Origin: Cardiocondyla obscurior
Taxonomy: Eukaryota > Arthropoda > Insecta > Hymenoptera > Formicidae
Direction of reading: 5' to 3'
Assembly: GCF_019399895.1 (NCBI RefSeq)
Contig: NC_091881.1
Location: 374,501-438,500, forward strand
DNA length: 64,000 nt
Both the position numbers and the translations under genes were made by a program. The notes under the pieces are model-generated. The model was given only the letters and a program-made list of their open reading frames with translations, was not told the DNA's origin and ran no database searches. The number at the start of each line of letters is the position of its first letter. Positions within the stretch are counted from its first letter, which is position 1. Below are positions 38,401 through 51,487 of this stretch, piece by piece.

Positions 38401-41400
38401 GCACAAAACGCGTCCTTTGCTTCGGTTCAAGATAGACATTGATTAAACCCGCCGTGAATTAGTAGCGGGATTAACCCTTCAGCACTCGCGAAGCTTACGA
38501 ATTGGAGAGACACTCTCATCACGATTTTTTAACTAAATTTCATATAAATGTAAAAATAGAAAAAAAAAATCTTTGAAAGCGCAACAAACAATTTCTTCTT
38601 TTTAATATAGCCAATAAGTATCTTTTACAAATAATAATATATCTTGTTGCAAAAAGATATATATGTGAATTAATACATTAAAAAAAAATTGTAATTTTAT
38701 CTATCATTAAAGTTAACGACCAAAGATTTTTTTTTTAATTAAGTAAAAAAAAATGGACTCACCGAAAAAGCAGCAGACGAAGACGATGGTGTATAAAGTG
38801 ATGAAAATTACTTTCACGTCCGTCCTGTCGAAGATGTAATCTTCGCTCAATGACACATTGTGAAACAAGGTTTCGTTATTCATGTAGCTTTCGTTGTTAT
38901 TGATCTCATAAGGAATTACATTCCGATCGCCGAGAGTTCTGTAACAAAGAAAATGAATTTATCGTTAATGATACTGAACCGTGAACATAATATCATAATA
39001 ATTATAATACCAAAAACGAAACACTATATACATGTCATTAAATATTACACCTTTTATAAGATTATGTAACGTTGCATAATAGATACGCAGCTCTTGCGCT
39101 ATAAAAGAATGGCAATTCAAATTGTATTTTAACGATATCGTTACGACATTTTCATCTTTGCTTTTTACAGTCTTTACGTAACATGAAAGTAAAATAAAAA
39201 AAATATAGCGCACATAATTTCTTTTTTTTATGTATATATCAATTGTTTGTGTTTTAGAATTGCGTAAAAAAAAAAATGTTGATTATGATTTCTTGTCATA
39301 GGATTGCAAACATCTAGTACACGAATACGTGTATATTAATCCAGTGCTAAAGTAATGAGATAAGAGTTTACGGATTTATAGGAGTATCATGAAATAAATT
39401 GTGAGATAAAAATTGCAGTACACCGATAATCAATACGCGATATACGCTTGTACGTGTTTCTACTTTATGGAATTGCAAGTTCTTTTATGTGGTTAATAAA
39501 ATATGACATCTATATATTTACACATACATATATACTGTTAACAATTTTTTATAAAAACTGTTAGCACACGTGTCGATAAAAATCCGAAACTTTCGAAGCA
39601 TAAGATAAATAAAAGTTTATTATTTTATTTATTACTTTATATAAAAAAAATATGTATAATAAAAAATATATATAATAAAATTGAAACGTTAGTTTCTCTC
39701 TTTTTCTTTCGCTTTTTTTTTTTCTTTTAGAAGACTTATTAAATTTAACAATATCGAATATTTGTTTTATCTAAAACAAAAATACATATAACAACGTTAG
39801 AAATAACAACGTTGCGTCTCTGAAAACCTGTGTAATTTTGGATTTCTGACGGAATATGGGGCTGAGAGACTGTGATGTATAGAGCACATGTGCATACGTA
39901 ACGCACATTCGTCAAACTCATCCTTTCCTTCCGTGATACGCAGCTTAACGCACATGTGCCATGTAAAAGGACGCAGATATGAGCCAACGGTAGCATAATT
40001 GTACTTGTTTCGTGTTTATTACGTGCTTGCATGACGTTATGTGAAAAGCGTAACGGGGAGATACGAGGTGACAGGTTACGTTTACAAGGCAAATGCGATT
40101 ATTCGATCCTATATAAGCGAATATAGCGTGAATCGACCGAAAATGGGATTAGCTTTTCCAAATACGAGATTGGGACAAGGTACGGGCGATAGGCTGTCAC
40201 TGATTAAAGTGAGCGCTTCGATAAAGGGCTGAAGTCAAGCACGAACGTGCATGTTTGTCGTGTATCGTTGCTGGAAATTTTTTATTTTTTTTTTTTATTT
40301 TACGCAATAATCGAGCTACAGCCACAACGTCAATTTTCACTTTTTATTCAACAAAACTAGAACAAACCATGCGCGCGCTATGTTTGCAATATAATTTTAA
40401 TTTAATTTTCCAAAAGAAAACCAATTTAAAAGATGTTTTACTAAATTTTTTCGCGGCTCGTGATAGAGACGTTCAATGTATGTCTTTGGCAAAATATTTA
40501 TTATTAAAAACCCGAGTTTTTTTTTTTTCATTGTGACACGAAAAAGATAGTTACTAATGAGAACATACTCGTAGAACAATTAATTAATTATACAGCGTAT
40601 TTCGCAAACTTGCTTTATTTCGCGAAGTTGAAACTAGAAATAGGATATGCTAAATTTGTCACTTGTTTTACTAGTTAGTACGCAGCTCGTAAGTGCTTGT
40701 TTATTAACTGTAAATTAATCAAATTTTTAATTTAAATATTACAATTAAGTATTAAATATTACTATTATTATTATAATCGTAACATTTTGTATTACTATTA
40801 ATTATTTACTAAACTGAAAAAGAGGTGAAACTGATAAAAAGTTAACAAAAAGAGAAAGAGTCGATTTTACGTCACAAGTGCGTCACAAAATGCAACTAAT
40901 ATTACTGGATAAAACTCTTGAATATATTTTTTTTTTTTATCAAGTTACTTTTTAATTGAAGCCAGAAAAGGGATTTTACGAGCGACGACGAATCTCCAAA
41001 TGTTCGTTATTGCACATGAATATACGCTTTACTGAAAAGACTGTTCATAATCAAGCTGTCCGTTCGATGTAACGTGACGATAATCCAAGTTTCTTTCCGC
41101 TTTTCTCGTTCGAAGATTACGCGTTATCTCTGAATACGTAATAGCGATGACATGCACGTTGAACGTGAATACGTAACACTGAACATATTTCATGCAATCT
41201 TAATCAAGCAAAACGCCTCATAATCATGCATGTTCAAAATCCATAAAAAAAAAAAAAAAAAAAAAATTAATACCAACAGATCGGACATTACGATCATTTT
41301 ATTCCGCCACGACCGAGATAAGCGCGATACGATCTGCGAGAATATAAGATCAAATGAAACATCTAATATTAATTCATATAATTAATCTTATGAACGATTT

Positions 41401-44400
41401 CGTGCAGTTTGCTGCAGCGAAATTTATTGTTAATCTATACCGTATGTGTAAAGTATGTTAATGCACTGTTATCAGTGAAATTATTAACGACGATAGCGAT
41501 CGTTAATGCGTGGAAACTGCGCTGCGTTCCATGTACGCGCACCATAACGTACAACATCGTACGCATATGGATGTGTTGATTTTGCAACCCTAAGTACTCC
41601 AGATCTTTCGAGCAAACTCTGTACCGCAAACAAGAGTTAGAAAGACCAAGGGATAAAAAGAGAGAAGTCGCGCGATAAATTTACCGTATCTTCGATGAGA
41701 ACAGAGCGTTGCTCGATATTCGTAGCTCCGATCGGGAAGCTGATAAAATTTGTGGCCGGTGCCTGCACCGCGAAATACATATATATGCCACAAAGGTAGA
41801 TACGCATCTCCTTTTCCTAAGGATTTACTTCGGAGGAAACGCGGCTGGAAACTTGTGCAGTTTAGTAACTTGCAATATTGAGTGTTCTTTGGATTAAATT
41901 CGTGACTCCTGCGAGCTATGTGATATCGCCGCGGGTGAATCAAACTTTCTTACGACGAAGTATTAAAATAATTCCGTTATCCGTCTTTGAAATTTAATTT
42001 GTAAGAATCTTTCAATCGCCTGTAATTCAAAGTTATCCTTACCTCGATATATCTTTACCGGTTTTTTTAAACGTAGGACGTCTCCGATTAATTTTCTATT
42101 TCTTTTAAAACTTCACATGTTTTCATAATTAACAAACGTTTCAATTTTATACTAATTTACGTTCGCATAATAATTAAATTTTATTATATTAAGTTAAAAA
42201 GCAGAAAGTTTTCAAAGTTAATTTATTATTTGAAAATAATATCAGGAAAATCATTATTCGCTGTGTTATATTAAGGCTAAGTAAATTAAATTAAAATTTG
42301 CCTGACATTTAAAGTTAATTACCTAATTGAATAGTCTCGTTTTTAATTTTCGTCTCAAAAATTTAATTTAAGTAAAACGTTCTAATAAATAAGAGTTAGC
42401 ATTTGGTTTGTGAAAATATATTGTATTATTCTTAAGCTCAAGCTTAAACTGTATAAAGGTTTGTTCTTTCTTATCCGCCGATGCATATCTCTGCCTAAGT
42501 TGACGATATTTTATCACTATTAGAGCAACGATGTTTTTCACCCTAGTCTCTATAAGCTTGACATGTTTTATACATCGTTAGCCTTTCCTCGTCGAAACTG
42601 TGTAGGTTGACAGTGATAATCCACCCGTTGGTGACGTAGGTATTAACTTTTTCGTACCTTTGTAACGAAAGCTTTTGTTCTATACATACTAACAAAGGCC
42701 ATGTTCTAGGTGTCATTCTATGTTTCACCCAATTAACATTTCGTCCCACTGACTGAGTTCGACGCACCCGCCGATAAAGGTGCCTGATTACTCGAAAGGT
42801 TATTTCTATTTCGACTATTCTTTTTATTAGTTTAATTATTCTGTACATTCATTCAGAAAATAATTTATAATTAACGTCTTAGACAAAATTCGCATCAGTC
42901 ACGTATGTTAATTAATAGAAATGTATTAATTTTATTTATTATTATTATTTTTTTGTATTAAAGCGTTTACCATATTTTCTTCAACTTGATTTCAAGTGGA
43001 GGAGCTCAATACTGCACTTATTATACCATACAGTCACTGCGCTTTATTCTCCAATATCGTATCAACCATCTTATAGTCGACTATAAAAGTTGTGCATGTC
43101 TATCGTTCGGAAATATGTATCTCAAGATATCAATTTACTTTCTCCCAACGAAAGCACCGTCATTGTTATGGATAAAAAGTAGTATTGTTATGGAAATATT
43201 GTTTTCTGAATCGAATGTATTATCGCGAGTGGAGAAACAAGTCTTACTCAGTTCCAGAAAAATTTCTATTCTTTACAAAATCAAATGCTGTTCTTTTTCT
43301 TTCATACATGAGTAAAGGCACTTGTGCGTCATTAAATCCTTACGAAGTTTTAGAATCGTCTAAGTTACTTTCTCAGTGATAAATGTTATTCCGGGCTTTG
43401 CTATGTTACCGCTCAGATACGAAACTCTACGATTTTAAGTATTATCTAGTTTCAGAACGAATTACCAAATAGATCGTAATAAATTTTTTTTTAATGTCAT
43501 TTTCTAGAAATTTAATATGTTTGTAAAAAAATTATGTTTAATAAAATATATTCTTGAAAATGAACATTTATGCACCCTGGATAATTCCCATTCCATCCCT
43601 TTTAAGACAATGACCTCCCGAAAGACGAATTAAGTCTCTAGAAACAACCCACAGAAATTCTACAGAGACTGATTCATCTTACTTCCACTCATATACCTGT
43701 GTTTCGTGTAATATGCGACAAGCAAGCTACCCACATGACTACCTACGCGAGTGTATTGCAGGACTAATTAATACGTCGTAAAAACTGATCATGTCTCCCA
43801 CGCGAATAGTGGGCGAATCAAACGCGTGTAGCGCGTCTAACGTATTCAGATTATATCGATTTTAAGGAAGATTCGTTTTCTATAATTTAGATTATCTACA
43901 ATACGCAAAAAAAAAGAAAAAAACATATGTATAAGCGTGTAAAATACGAAAAAGCAGTTTCGTTATCTCGCAAAAGTGAAACGTCAAGTAAAAATTGTCG
44001 CTTCATTAACGATAATGAACCTGTTTCGTTTCGAAGCAGGTGTACTATATCGAGAAATTAGCTCACTAATGCAGCAGGGTGTAAATATTAACATAGCCGA
44101 TATCCATAGTTGTTTCATACATATATAATTTCCTATAATATTGATTCACATTGATATTCTAACGTTCCCACTTGAACACACGAGCTCAGTTTATAAGCCA
44201 GTAGAAATAGTCTAATTATGCAATCCGTTCACGATTGTAATCCCAAAATAAATTTACAAACAATTAGCGATTATATAAGAACACTGAAACAATTCGAACG
44301 GATGTTCGCTTTAAGATCAAATTCAATTTATCAAAATCGAAATGTAAGCTATTCCGATCTGAATAATGTCGTGGATGGATAACCTGATATCTCACAATAT

Positions 44401-47400
44401 ATATCTACTTTAGTGACAGCCTTTTTCTATAAATAGATCATTACTCCATTTAGCAAACTTACACGGAAGCGCTAAAGAAAGCAAATCGAAAGTAATTTGA
44501 TATCTGAAAATATGATGTTTTATTAAATTAAATTTTGTAATAAATTTTATTTTAGAGAACCCTCGGAGCTTCTTATCTGCTGACACAGCGGTAATTGTTA
44601 TTTATTCTCAATCTCAATATTAAATAATAATTCAAAGTATGTCGTTTTCTAAAGACCAATTTTTTTCTTTTCTATTTAATTCAATGCGATGCATATTACC
44701 AGTTACACTTCAAGAGTTAACTAAATATTTTTTAATCTCAAACCGAGATACGTATTTGCAGAAAAAAAAAAGTTACGAAGTTCATTATAATAATTTTAAA
44801 TTCCGGTTGGTTCATCGTAAGCTATAAAGTACATGCCAGAAGTCCGCGCACGTATCTTTTTTATATTTTATGTTCTGTTACGAAGTTAAGCCATTAACTT
44901 CATCTGTTAACTTTTCCCATGAGTAAAGATCTAATCCAGACGGATTTTTAAAAGAGCCGAGAAAAAGAAATAAAGCAGAGAAACTGATTCAAATTGTTGA
45001 AAATAAAAAAAGAACCGAGTTTGGAGTCGGTTTTTTCCGCGGTGCTCGGTCGCATTTGATTTTAATTAATATGACACGCGCAGAATGCTCTTCTAACTTC
45101 AACGTATTAATTTTCTTCTAGTAATATACTTAAAAGAAAAACTTTTGTATGAGGAAGTTGTTTCGCCAAATTTAGCATAGAAAAAAAAATATATATATAC
45201 GATACACACCAGTATGTGCCACGGAAAATTAATCAGGTTAATACATTTTAGAGATCAAATATTGTTTAAGTAATCTGTGGTAATATAATTATGTTATTTT
45301 TCTTACGGCAAATGCACGCGCTTGCTTTTGTCAATATCACGTATAGTTAATGGAGATACTCGTCAGCGTCGTAAATCAAATATCCGCGTGGTGGGCGTAT
45401 GATGAAACGCGAGTAAATCAATTGTTAACGAATTTGCATACTGATGAGATACTCGGCATACATTTTCAAGATTTTTCAATCACGGATGATGTGCGATCGA
45501 GTACGTGCCGCTGCATGGACGGTACACAAAGCCCCGGTATAAAGATTTCAAAAATGATAAGCGCAAAATTGACTACGCGCTACGCTAAGATCATCACCGT
45601 AAATGCCCTGCCCTTTGAATTCTAATTGTTCCTCCAAAATGTAGTAATTAAATTTATGTCGCGGAAACCCGGTAAAGCGAACTCGGGAAAGCGAAGCGAG
45701 AGCTGTCATAAGAGAAGCATATTAGCCATAGTAATTAATTCTAACTCGAGTGATTCGACAAAGGGGGCACACATTTGCTGCAGTTAAAACCGAAAAACTA
45801 GATATTGTGTAAAGTTATGAAACCCATAAAGGAAATGTACTTAGCAGTGCATTCCGCTTAATAACATTGATATCACGTTGAACGTTGAATTCTATTGTCT
45901 TACAGATAGAAGGTGTTATTAACATTTTAGTAAATAATAAAATTTTTTTTCTTAAAAAGTTTAAGTCTGATTAGAGGTCTAATAAATAAGAAATCAAGTG
46001 AATTTATCCGTAACGTAATGCTATAATAGCAGGAATAATTAATAATAGCTTCCAATTACTAACAATTATTAATAATTATTGACATAAAACACTAATTGAC
46101 GATATGAAAGTTTGATGACAAGATGAACCTCAATTTAACGTTATTGCCTAAGAGTTATGACTACATAATTCGTTCTTTTAATGACCCGATCTCTATACGT
46201 GATTTTTCTCGTAAAAATTCGAATTTCTCGAAAAAATCTCGTAAATTACTGCAATATTTTCGTATATACGTACATACAAATGACAGTAGTCGTATCGCAT
46301 TTGACTTTTTACTAGATATAGTCATTCGAAAGGCTTTGAAACGTCAAAAGTTATCTACAGCTTACGCAGAACAAGTTCGATAAACTCCGTTATGGTAACA
46401 ACATTATCACTTGCATATTGTAATATCACTTGATAATTTTCTGACATCAAAGAAAAGTCATAAAAAAATATGCCCTCGTGTAGCACATAAAACTGGATTA
46501 CATATTGTACTAAGTGCAAAAATAATTTCGAAATTTTTTAAGCATAAAAAAAATGTAAAATTTTATAAACTCCCTTCTTTTAATATAAAAACATCGATAA
46601 AAACTGAACAAATATTATTAAAAAATTAGGTATTACAGATAGAATAAATTTTAACATAAAATCAGGTAAATATTATAAACGTGCGTCATGTTGTATAATT
46701 TCATATTTAATTATAAAGGTTTGAAGACCATCGTTTGTAAATGAGTAAAACGCATTTGCTTTTAACTAATTTCAGCTGTACGCACAATTACTTCGTGGAA
46801 AAAGTTCAAAAACTGCGATAAAAAGTGATAAAAGGGCGAAAGTTGAAATATTATTGGAGAACCATATCTCGTGGTTCGTTTAGAATTAAATTGAGGCCTG
46901 AGGGGAAAATTAGGTGGGTTTTAATGCAAATAAATAATATGTTATAAAGTGCTTCGATAAAATCGTGACTGCCGTAAAAAGCAGATGTAACGATAATTGT
47001 TTTGATACCGCGATAATTAAACTGCAATATATGTGACTGTCTTAAACACTCTCCACACGGGTCTACGAATTACGTATCTTAATTTCCCGGAGAATCTGCA
47101 AATGACATTAGAAATTTTCACGTCTGGCGATTAATCGCATTCCAAAAATTACGATCTCTACAGTCACATAAATTCCGTGTAAACGTTCTTATCAGTTGTA
47201 ATATATTCTAAACTTTGCCATAAATAATGCAATTAAAATTTGAATTAAAATAATCAAGCTTGAGCTTAAGCATAAAATAAAGTAATTCTGTATTGTTATA
47301 ATTTATTCTGTACACATGCATATAGTAACTACCTATAATTTTTTATTAGTACGACTCAAAAAGTTTTTTTTTCTTTCTTTTTTTTTGTCATATTTCAATA

Positions 47401-48691
47401 TGTATGTAAATTGTACAAATATTACTGTTTTTCGATAGATGACGTATCTCGAAAAGTAACAAAACAGAAAAAGCAACTTTTTATATTTGTGTTAAAAATA
47501 TAGATAAAATTGAAGAGCATTATCATTTGTATTTTTATTTTATCATTACTTTATCACTTATTATCGGTGACAAAGAGTAAGACATATGCTTAATTAAAAT
47601 AACGTACTTGCATATTTATAAATATAAAATTCCGTAATGTACGTATTCGCGAAATATTTTATAAATCTCGATAATAAAGAAGATAAAAATTTGACGTAAG
47701 AAAGAAAAAAAAATCAATAGAAAAAATTATGATACTCCGACGCGCAATAAACTCAGAACTATAAGAGAACCGATAGTTTTATCTTTAAATAACATTGTTC
47801 TTGACACGACAGCATGTAATATTTTTATAATTTTGTTTTCGGATAAATACGTAAAAATCGAGAACAGAAAATTATCTGTTGCATCATTTATTATCTATAT
47901 TTTGTATCTCGCTCTAAAGTTTTTAACTTTTCTACCTTTCACAATATATTTTAGAATATATTTTAGAAAAGTATTTAATTTCTTTTTTAATATGTAAAGA
48001 GCAAAGGCAAACATATATTCTACACTCTTGTAAAACTTGTGATAAAAAATGAAAGAATGTTTCACATTCGTGTATAAGAATATTAAACGCTAGTTAAGAC
48101 TATTATCTTTCCGAGGTCATTATTTAATATGCAGTGAGCTAAGAGAAGTTCTAATACCAGCTAAATGCCACACACTATTGTCTAAAAATAGTGCACAATA
48201 AAAGAGAGAATAAAGATCGCACTTTTGACTTTAATATAAAAAAAATTGGAATATGTGATGCAGTAAATTTTTATACAAAGAGAAATAAGCCATAGCATAT
48301 TACTCTTTAAAGAGAATGTTTTCTCATTTACAAAAGATTTAAAGTCTCATTTTATTATCCTTCTACAGAGCAAACTTGATTTAATATAATTACAGCTTAA
48401 TACGCATGAAACATAATACAACAAATTTAAGTCTCGTGTTAAATACAAAAAGAAAAAAAAATAAAAAGATTAAACGTAATAAAGGGAAAAATAAATGTAT
48501 AAAATAAGTGAAGTGGACAATTAATCTAACGTTAACCATTCCTACTACGAACTATTCAGAAATATGGCTCACCTAGTCGCATCCTGGCCGACAAAATCGA
48601 TTTGCGTACGTGCCATTACGGCGTTTTGCTTCGCGGTCTCTGCCGGTGATCCCTTGTATTCACTTCGGACAATGTACATTAGGATGCTCAT
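23427..48691 (-). CDS. TrissinR: Trissin receptor, class A neuropeptide GPCR
   Basis: Four coding exons join in frame on the minus strand: 48691-48573, 38938-38763, 24870-24219 and 23817-23427, giving 445 aa. The receptor binds the Cys-rich peptide trissin at the plasma membrane and signals through G proteins; this is family knowledge from Drosophila. Visible features: three N-terminal glycosylation sites (NES, NET, NVS); TM1 split by intron 2 at Gly99-Asn100; TM2 LAVAD; Cys155 and Cys237 for the extracellular disulfide; ERY at 179-181; a third intracellular loop ending SSRNVLKARRGVIR; TM6 CNLP; TM7 NPLLY at 370-374; then a Ser/Thr-rich tail. The loop-3/TM6 stretch closely resembles fly CG34381, but the loop is far shorter. 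The start at 48691 is the first ATG after an in-frame stop; ATGs at 48679 and 48616 are alternatives. Confidence 0.86.
26578..26650. mobile_element. Tc1-like MITE, copy 4 (half element)
   Basis: About 73 bp match the right half of the family: ATTTAATAAAAAATAATTTT, then GTTACCGAGATTTTATTTAG, ending GGCAAACACTTTTGACTG and followed by TA. The left terminal repeat is gone. It lies inside trissin receptor intron 2. Confidence 0.75.
31250..32015. other. CpG-rich patch in trissin receptor intron
   Basis: A GC-rich segment interrupts the AT-rich intron. It contains many overlapping open frames but no recognisable protein. Its right part, around 31765-32000, resembles DNA at 59547-59765 downstream of the transporter gene: a GCGACRGCGGCTAGC block, then AAGTCACGT, then the TATCTGC/TTTCAG motif. 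It could be an internal promoter or a repeat; the sequence does not decide. Confidence 0.4.
38939..48572 (-). other. Trissin receptor intron 1 (9.6 kb)
   Basis: Donor GTGAGC at 48572 and acceptor TTACAG at 38939 bound this intron. The phase is consistent: the Arg40 codon is split AG/A. No second gene was identified. Open frames at 41590-41943 (minus), 45350-45625 and 46123-46383 (plus) have no recognisable homology or flanking splice pattern. A 22-bp A run lies at 41245-41266. Confidence 0.65.
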
Positions 48692-51328
48692 GGCAAGGAA
48701 TTTCGAGATCGCGGGGACGAGAGATGTGGTTTGACAGAACTTGTCACCTTCGTTTTGCACGTTTTACACCGCCGTCTAGCTAATTCGTCACCGATGTGCG
48801 ACAACGTACAGAATAATGATGGACGAAGTCGCCTTAATGAATTTCTTCCGTCGACAAATAGCACGACGAGCGAAATAAGGCGAGCACGCCACTTGCTAAG
48901 ATTAAAATCTCCTCGTTTCTCTTCGACTGTCTTATTAGCGCGTTGGAGACTCGTTGAATGCATAGAACATTGGCGCATATTGCGTTAATACGCACTGCAA
49001 TAACGACCGATTTAATTGTTCGCCGCGAGTAAATTTATTCCCGCAATCACGCCGATATTATTGTACCATCGTCAGGATAAAAATCCTAGATTAATTCATT
49101 GATTATCGATCTTTTTATTCTCTTTTCTACGGACCTGAGGGAAACGTTTTAATTCGCACAGCGGGTTTTTTTTTTATATTCCTAAAGACACGCAGGAGTG
49201 GTTAACGACGTAATGCAAAATTACGTCGTACGTTCATTATTAAGTTCCGCACATTGTCCTTCAAACGTGATTATTTTCTTCAATGTAAGAAGTCTTTAAG
49301 CATCTCTTTTGCGCACTTTGCATCCGATATGATTAGCCTTGCGGTCACTGTAAATTCGTAGCGAATAATTCTTTTCGCAGCACAATAGAATCTAAGATGA
49401 CGGATCTTAAGTAACGCTTTTTATCAAATTTATGCAGGTAGTTTATAAATTTAATGGTATGGCATTTGACATAACATTTTTGTGGCATAAATTTCTTGAA
49501 AATGTCGAGGCGTTCATTCTTTACCACTTTCTCTTACATTAAACTTTCACATGATCGATGAATGTTATTAATATTAAAATTAATATAAACTATTTGTATT
49601 TTTTTTTAAACAAGTATAAAGTTTTCATTAATAATGAATTGTGTAATTTTACTGCACGTTAAAATGTCAAAATTTCGTCCGTTTTTAGGGACAATAAAAC
49701 AAAAAAATTAATTGTTTTAGTAAAAGTAAAATTAAAATGTTTCAGTAACAATTTAAATTCATAAATGCCCACATAAATAATCAGATACAATTATGCACAC
49801 AAAAATGAAATCTCAATCTTTGTTATGTATTCCTAATAAAAATGAAAAATGATTGTATCGTTTACATATCAATTAAAAATTTTTACGTGACGAGATAAGT
49901 GTTGCGGTTATCAGAATTAATGCATGTGATTATAAAATATATATCTAATTGATAAATATCATGTGGATTAATATATGTGAAAGCAACAATGTAATTATGA
50001 TTTAAGATTACAATAATCTTAAAAAATAATAAAGAATAAACAAAATATTTTCAAGAAAGATAATAAATTATTTAAAAAAAAAAAAAAAATATTAAAGCAT
50101 TTATCAAACAAAAATTCTGCAGCTAATCGACTGATTGATTTGATTTCAAATAAATTTCTTAGTTTTTAAGCAGTCAATCGTATTATAAAATAACATAAAA
50201 AAATTATACAATAAAAATCAAAATTCTAACCATGTGCTCACAAATATTGAACGCAATTTATACCTCTGTCGTACGTCAAAGCTGTTTCTTTTTCTTTCTT
50301 TTTTTTTTCTTTTTTATTTTACGACACAATAATCTCGGACTTTGTGCTCATCGATCGAAATACCAAAGTGATCAAGTCGAATTGAGTTGCAATTTTGAAA
50401 TGCTCACAGTCTTCCTCAATGCAATGGTACGTTAATATAATTTTATATTTGCGTACGGAATAGCGTCGCGACGGCGAGTTTCGCTGTTTCGCGCGGTACT
50501 GAGGAGCACCGGTAGCTCATTCATCGTTGGCACCCCCGTGGACGCACGCCAACGATGTCGCGCAGGCGTTGCACCCTCGTCGTTGCTCGTCCTTTGGTCC
50601 CCGGTGGCGTCGCGACGCATTATCCCGCCCCGGCGAAAGAGACGCGGAGAAAGAAATCGAGAGAGAGAGCTCTCGCCGTCCGCGAGTTTCTACGGAATGG
50701 CGCGTAAAACGACGCGATCGAGGTGGCAAGCCGTGATGATTTATCGCCGCGGTACCCCCGTAAGAAAAAGGCGAATGGTATTCGGCTACAATTTATGGAA
50801 TCCGAGACGGCGGAATTTCTCCGTCACGTCGGCGACTCGCGGAACATCACGCTTTAAATTTGTTTCGCGTAGATGTAAAAGACTCGGAGTAATAAGAACG
50901 GCCGGAGGAAGAGATCAAGTTGGAGAACCCTTTTAGCACGGGCGGAACGTTCGTAACGAAAATAAAAAGCCGACGTGATGATCGTCGCGATATCTAGGTC
51001 TGATTTTTACACGCAAGAAAATATAGTAACTCGTCTTGTTTTTATTGTTAAGCGTGAAGAATTCGGAGCGCGTAATCTTTTCGGTAGAAGTTCTTTTTCT
51101 TTTTTAAATTTAAATTAAATTTTTTTTTAAAAAAAAAAAAGCTTTAATAATAATAAATTCTTATGTACGTTTATAATTACTTCATTACTTGCGTTTCGTT
51201 ATCTTAAAACAAATCAAATAAAATTAAAAACTATCGCGAGATATCGTAGATAACTGTCAGTATCACGGATTTGCAGATACATATTATAAAGGGATTAAAT
51301 GTACTCGCTATCGCGAATCTATTGCATA
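48692..51328. other. Divergent intergenic region with CpG-rich patch
   Basis: This separates the 5' end of the trissin receptor (minus) from the transporter gene (plus). Most is AT-rich. A CpG-rich patch at about 50450-50960 contains Arg-rich open frames, the longest 132 codons, with no homology I recognise. By position and composition it is a plausible promoter and 5' UTR for the transporter. This is inference. Confidence 0.4.
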
Positions 51329-51487
51329 ATGGATAATCAAAATTTAACAATCTCGCCGCGCGTAGCAAGTCTTCCGTGTGTTTCGCTTAATATCGGGTAT
51401 CTCCCCTCTCTGACAGCAACGTACTCGCGGTCCGTCGTTGCAGACGGAAGGAGAAACAGCCGTCGTTCTCAAATAGCCTGCGATATC
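51329..51487 (+). CDS. Candidate 5' coding exon upstream of the transporter
   Basis: From ATG 51329 a 53-codon frame ends exactly at a strong donor (ATC then GTAAGT) in phase 0. It could splice to an acceptor after TTTTTTCAAG at 52673, which is also phase 0, giving a 638-aa transporter. It cannot join the better-looking acceptor at 52773, which needs a phase-1 partner. The peptide (Ser/Arg-rich) is not recognisable as an SLC26 N terminus, so this exon is tentative and may be non-coding or unrelated. Confidence 0.25.

Larger units (their letters stand above)
24871..38762 (-). other. Trissin receptor intron 2 (13.9 kb)
   Basis: Donor GTGAGT at 38762 and acceptor TTGCAG at 24871 bound this intron, which interrupts TM1. 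No nested gene was recognised. Contents include a MITE remnant at 26578, a hairpin (CGCCGTG/CACGGCG) near 25125-25147, AAAG repeats near 29740, a GC-rich patch at 31250-32000 with one copy of a three-copy motif, and A runs such as 37571-37594. Confidence 0.75.

Noticed and set aside
41590..41943. 117-codon minus-strand open frame in trissin receptor intron 1
   Set aside because: No recognisable domain, no splice-site framing and no codon pattern distinguishing it from background.
45010..45042. Stem AACCGA/TCGGTT followed by a T run, like a bacterial terminator
   Set aside because: The DNA is eukaryotic nuclear and the stem is only 6 bp in the middle of a receptor intron.
46123..46629. AT-rich plus-strand open frames
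   Set aside because: Lys/Asn/Ile-rich translations of AT-rich DNA with no homology.
50538..50936. 132-codon Arg-rich open frame
   Set aside because: Composition follows the CpG-rich patch, no family resemblance, and overlapping frames are open on both strands.
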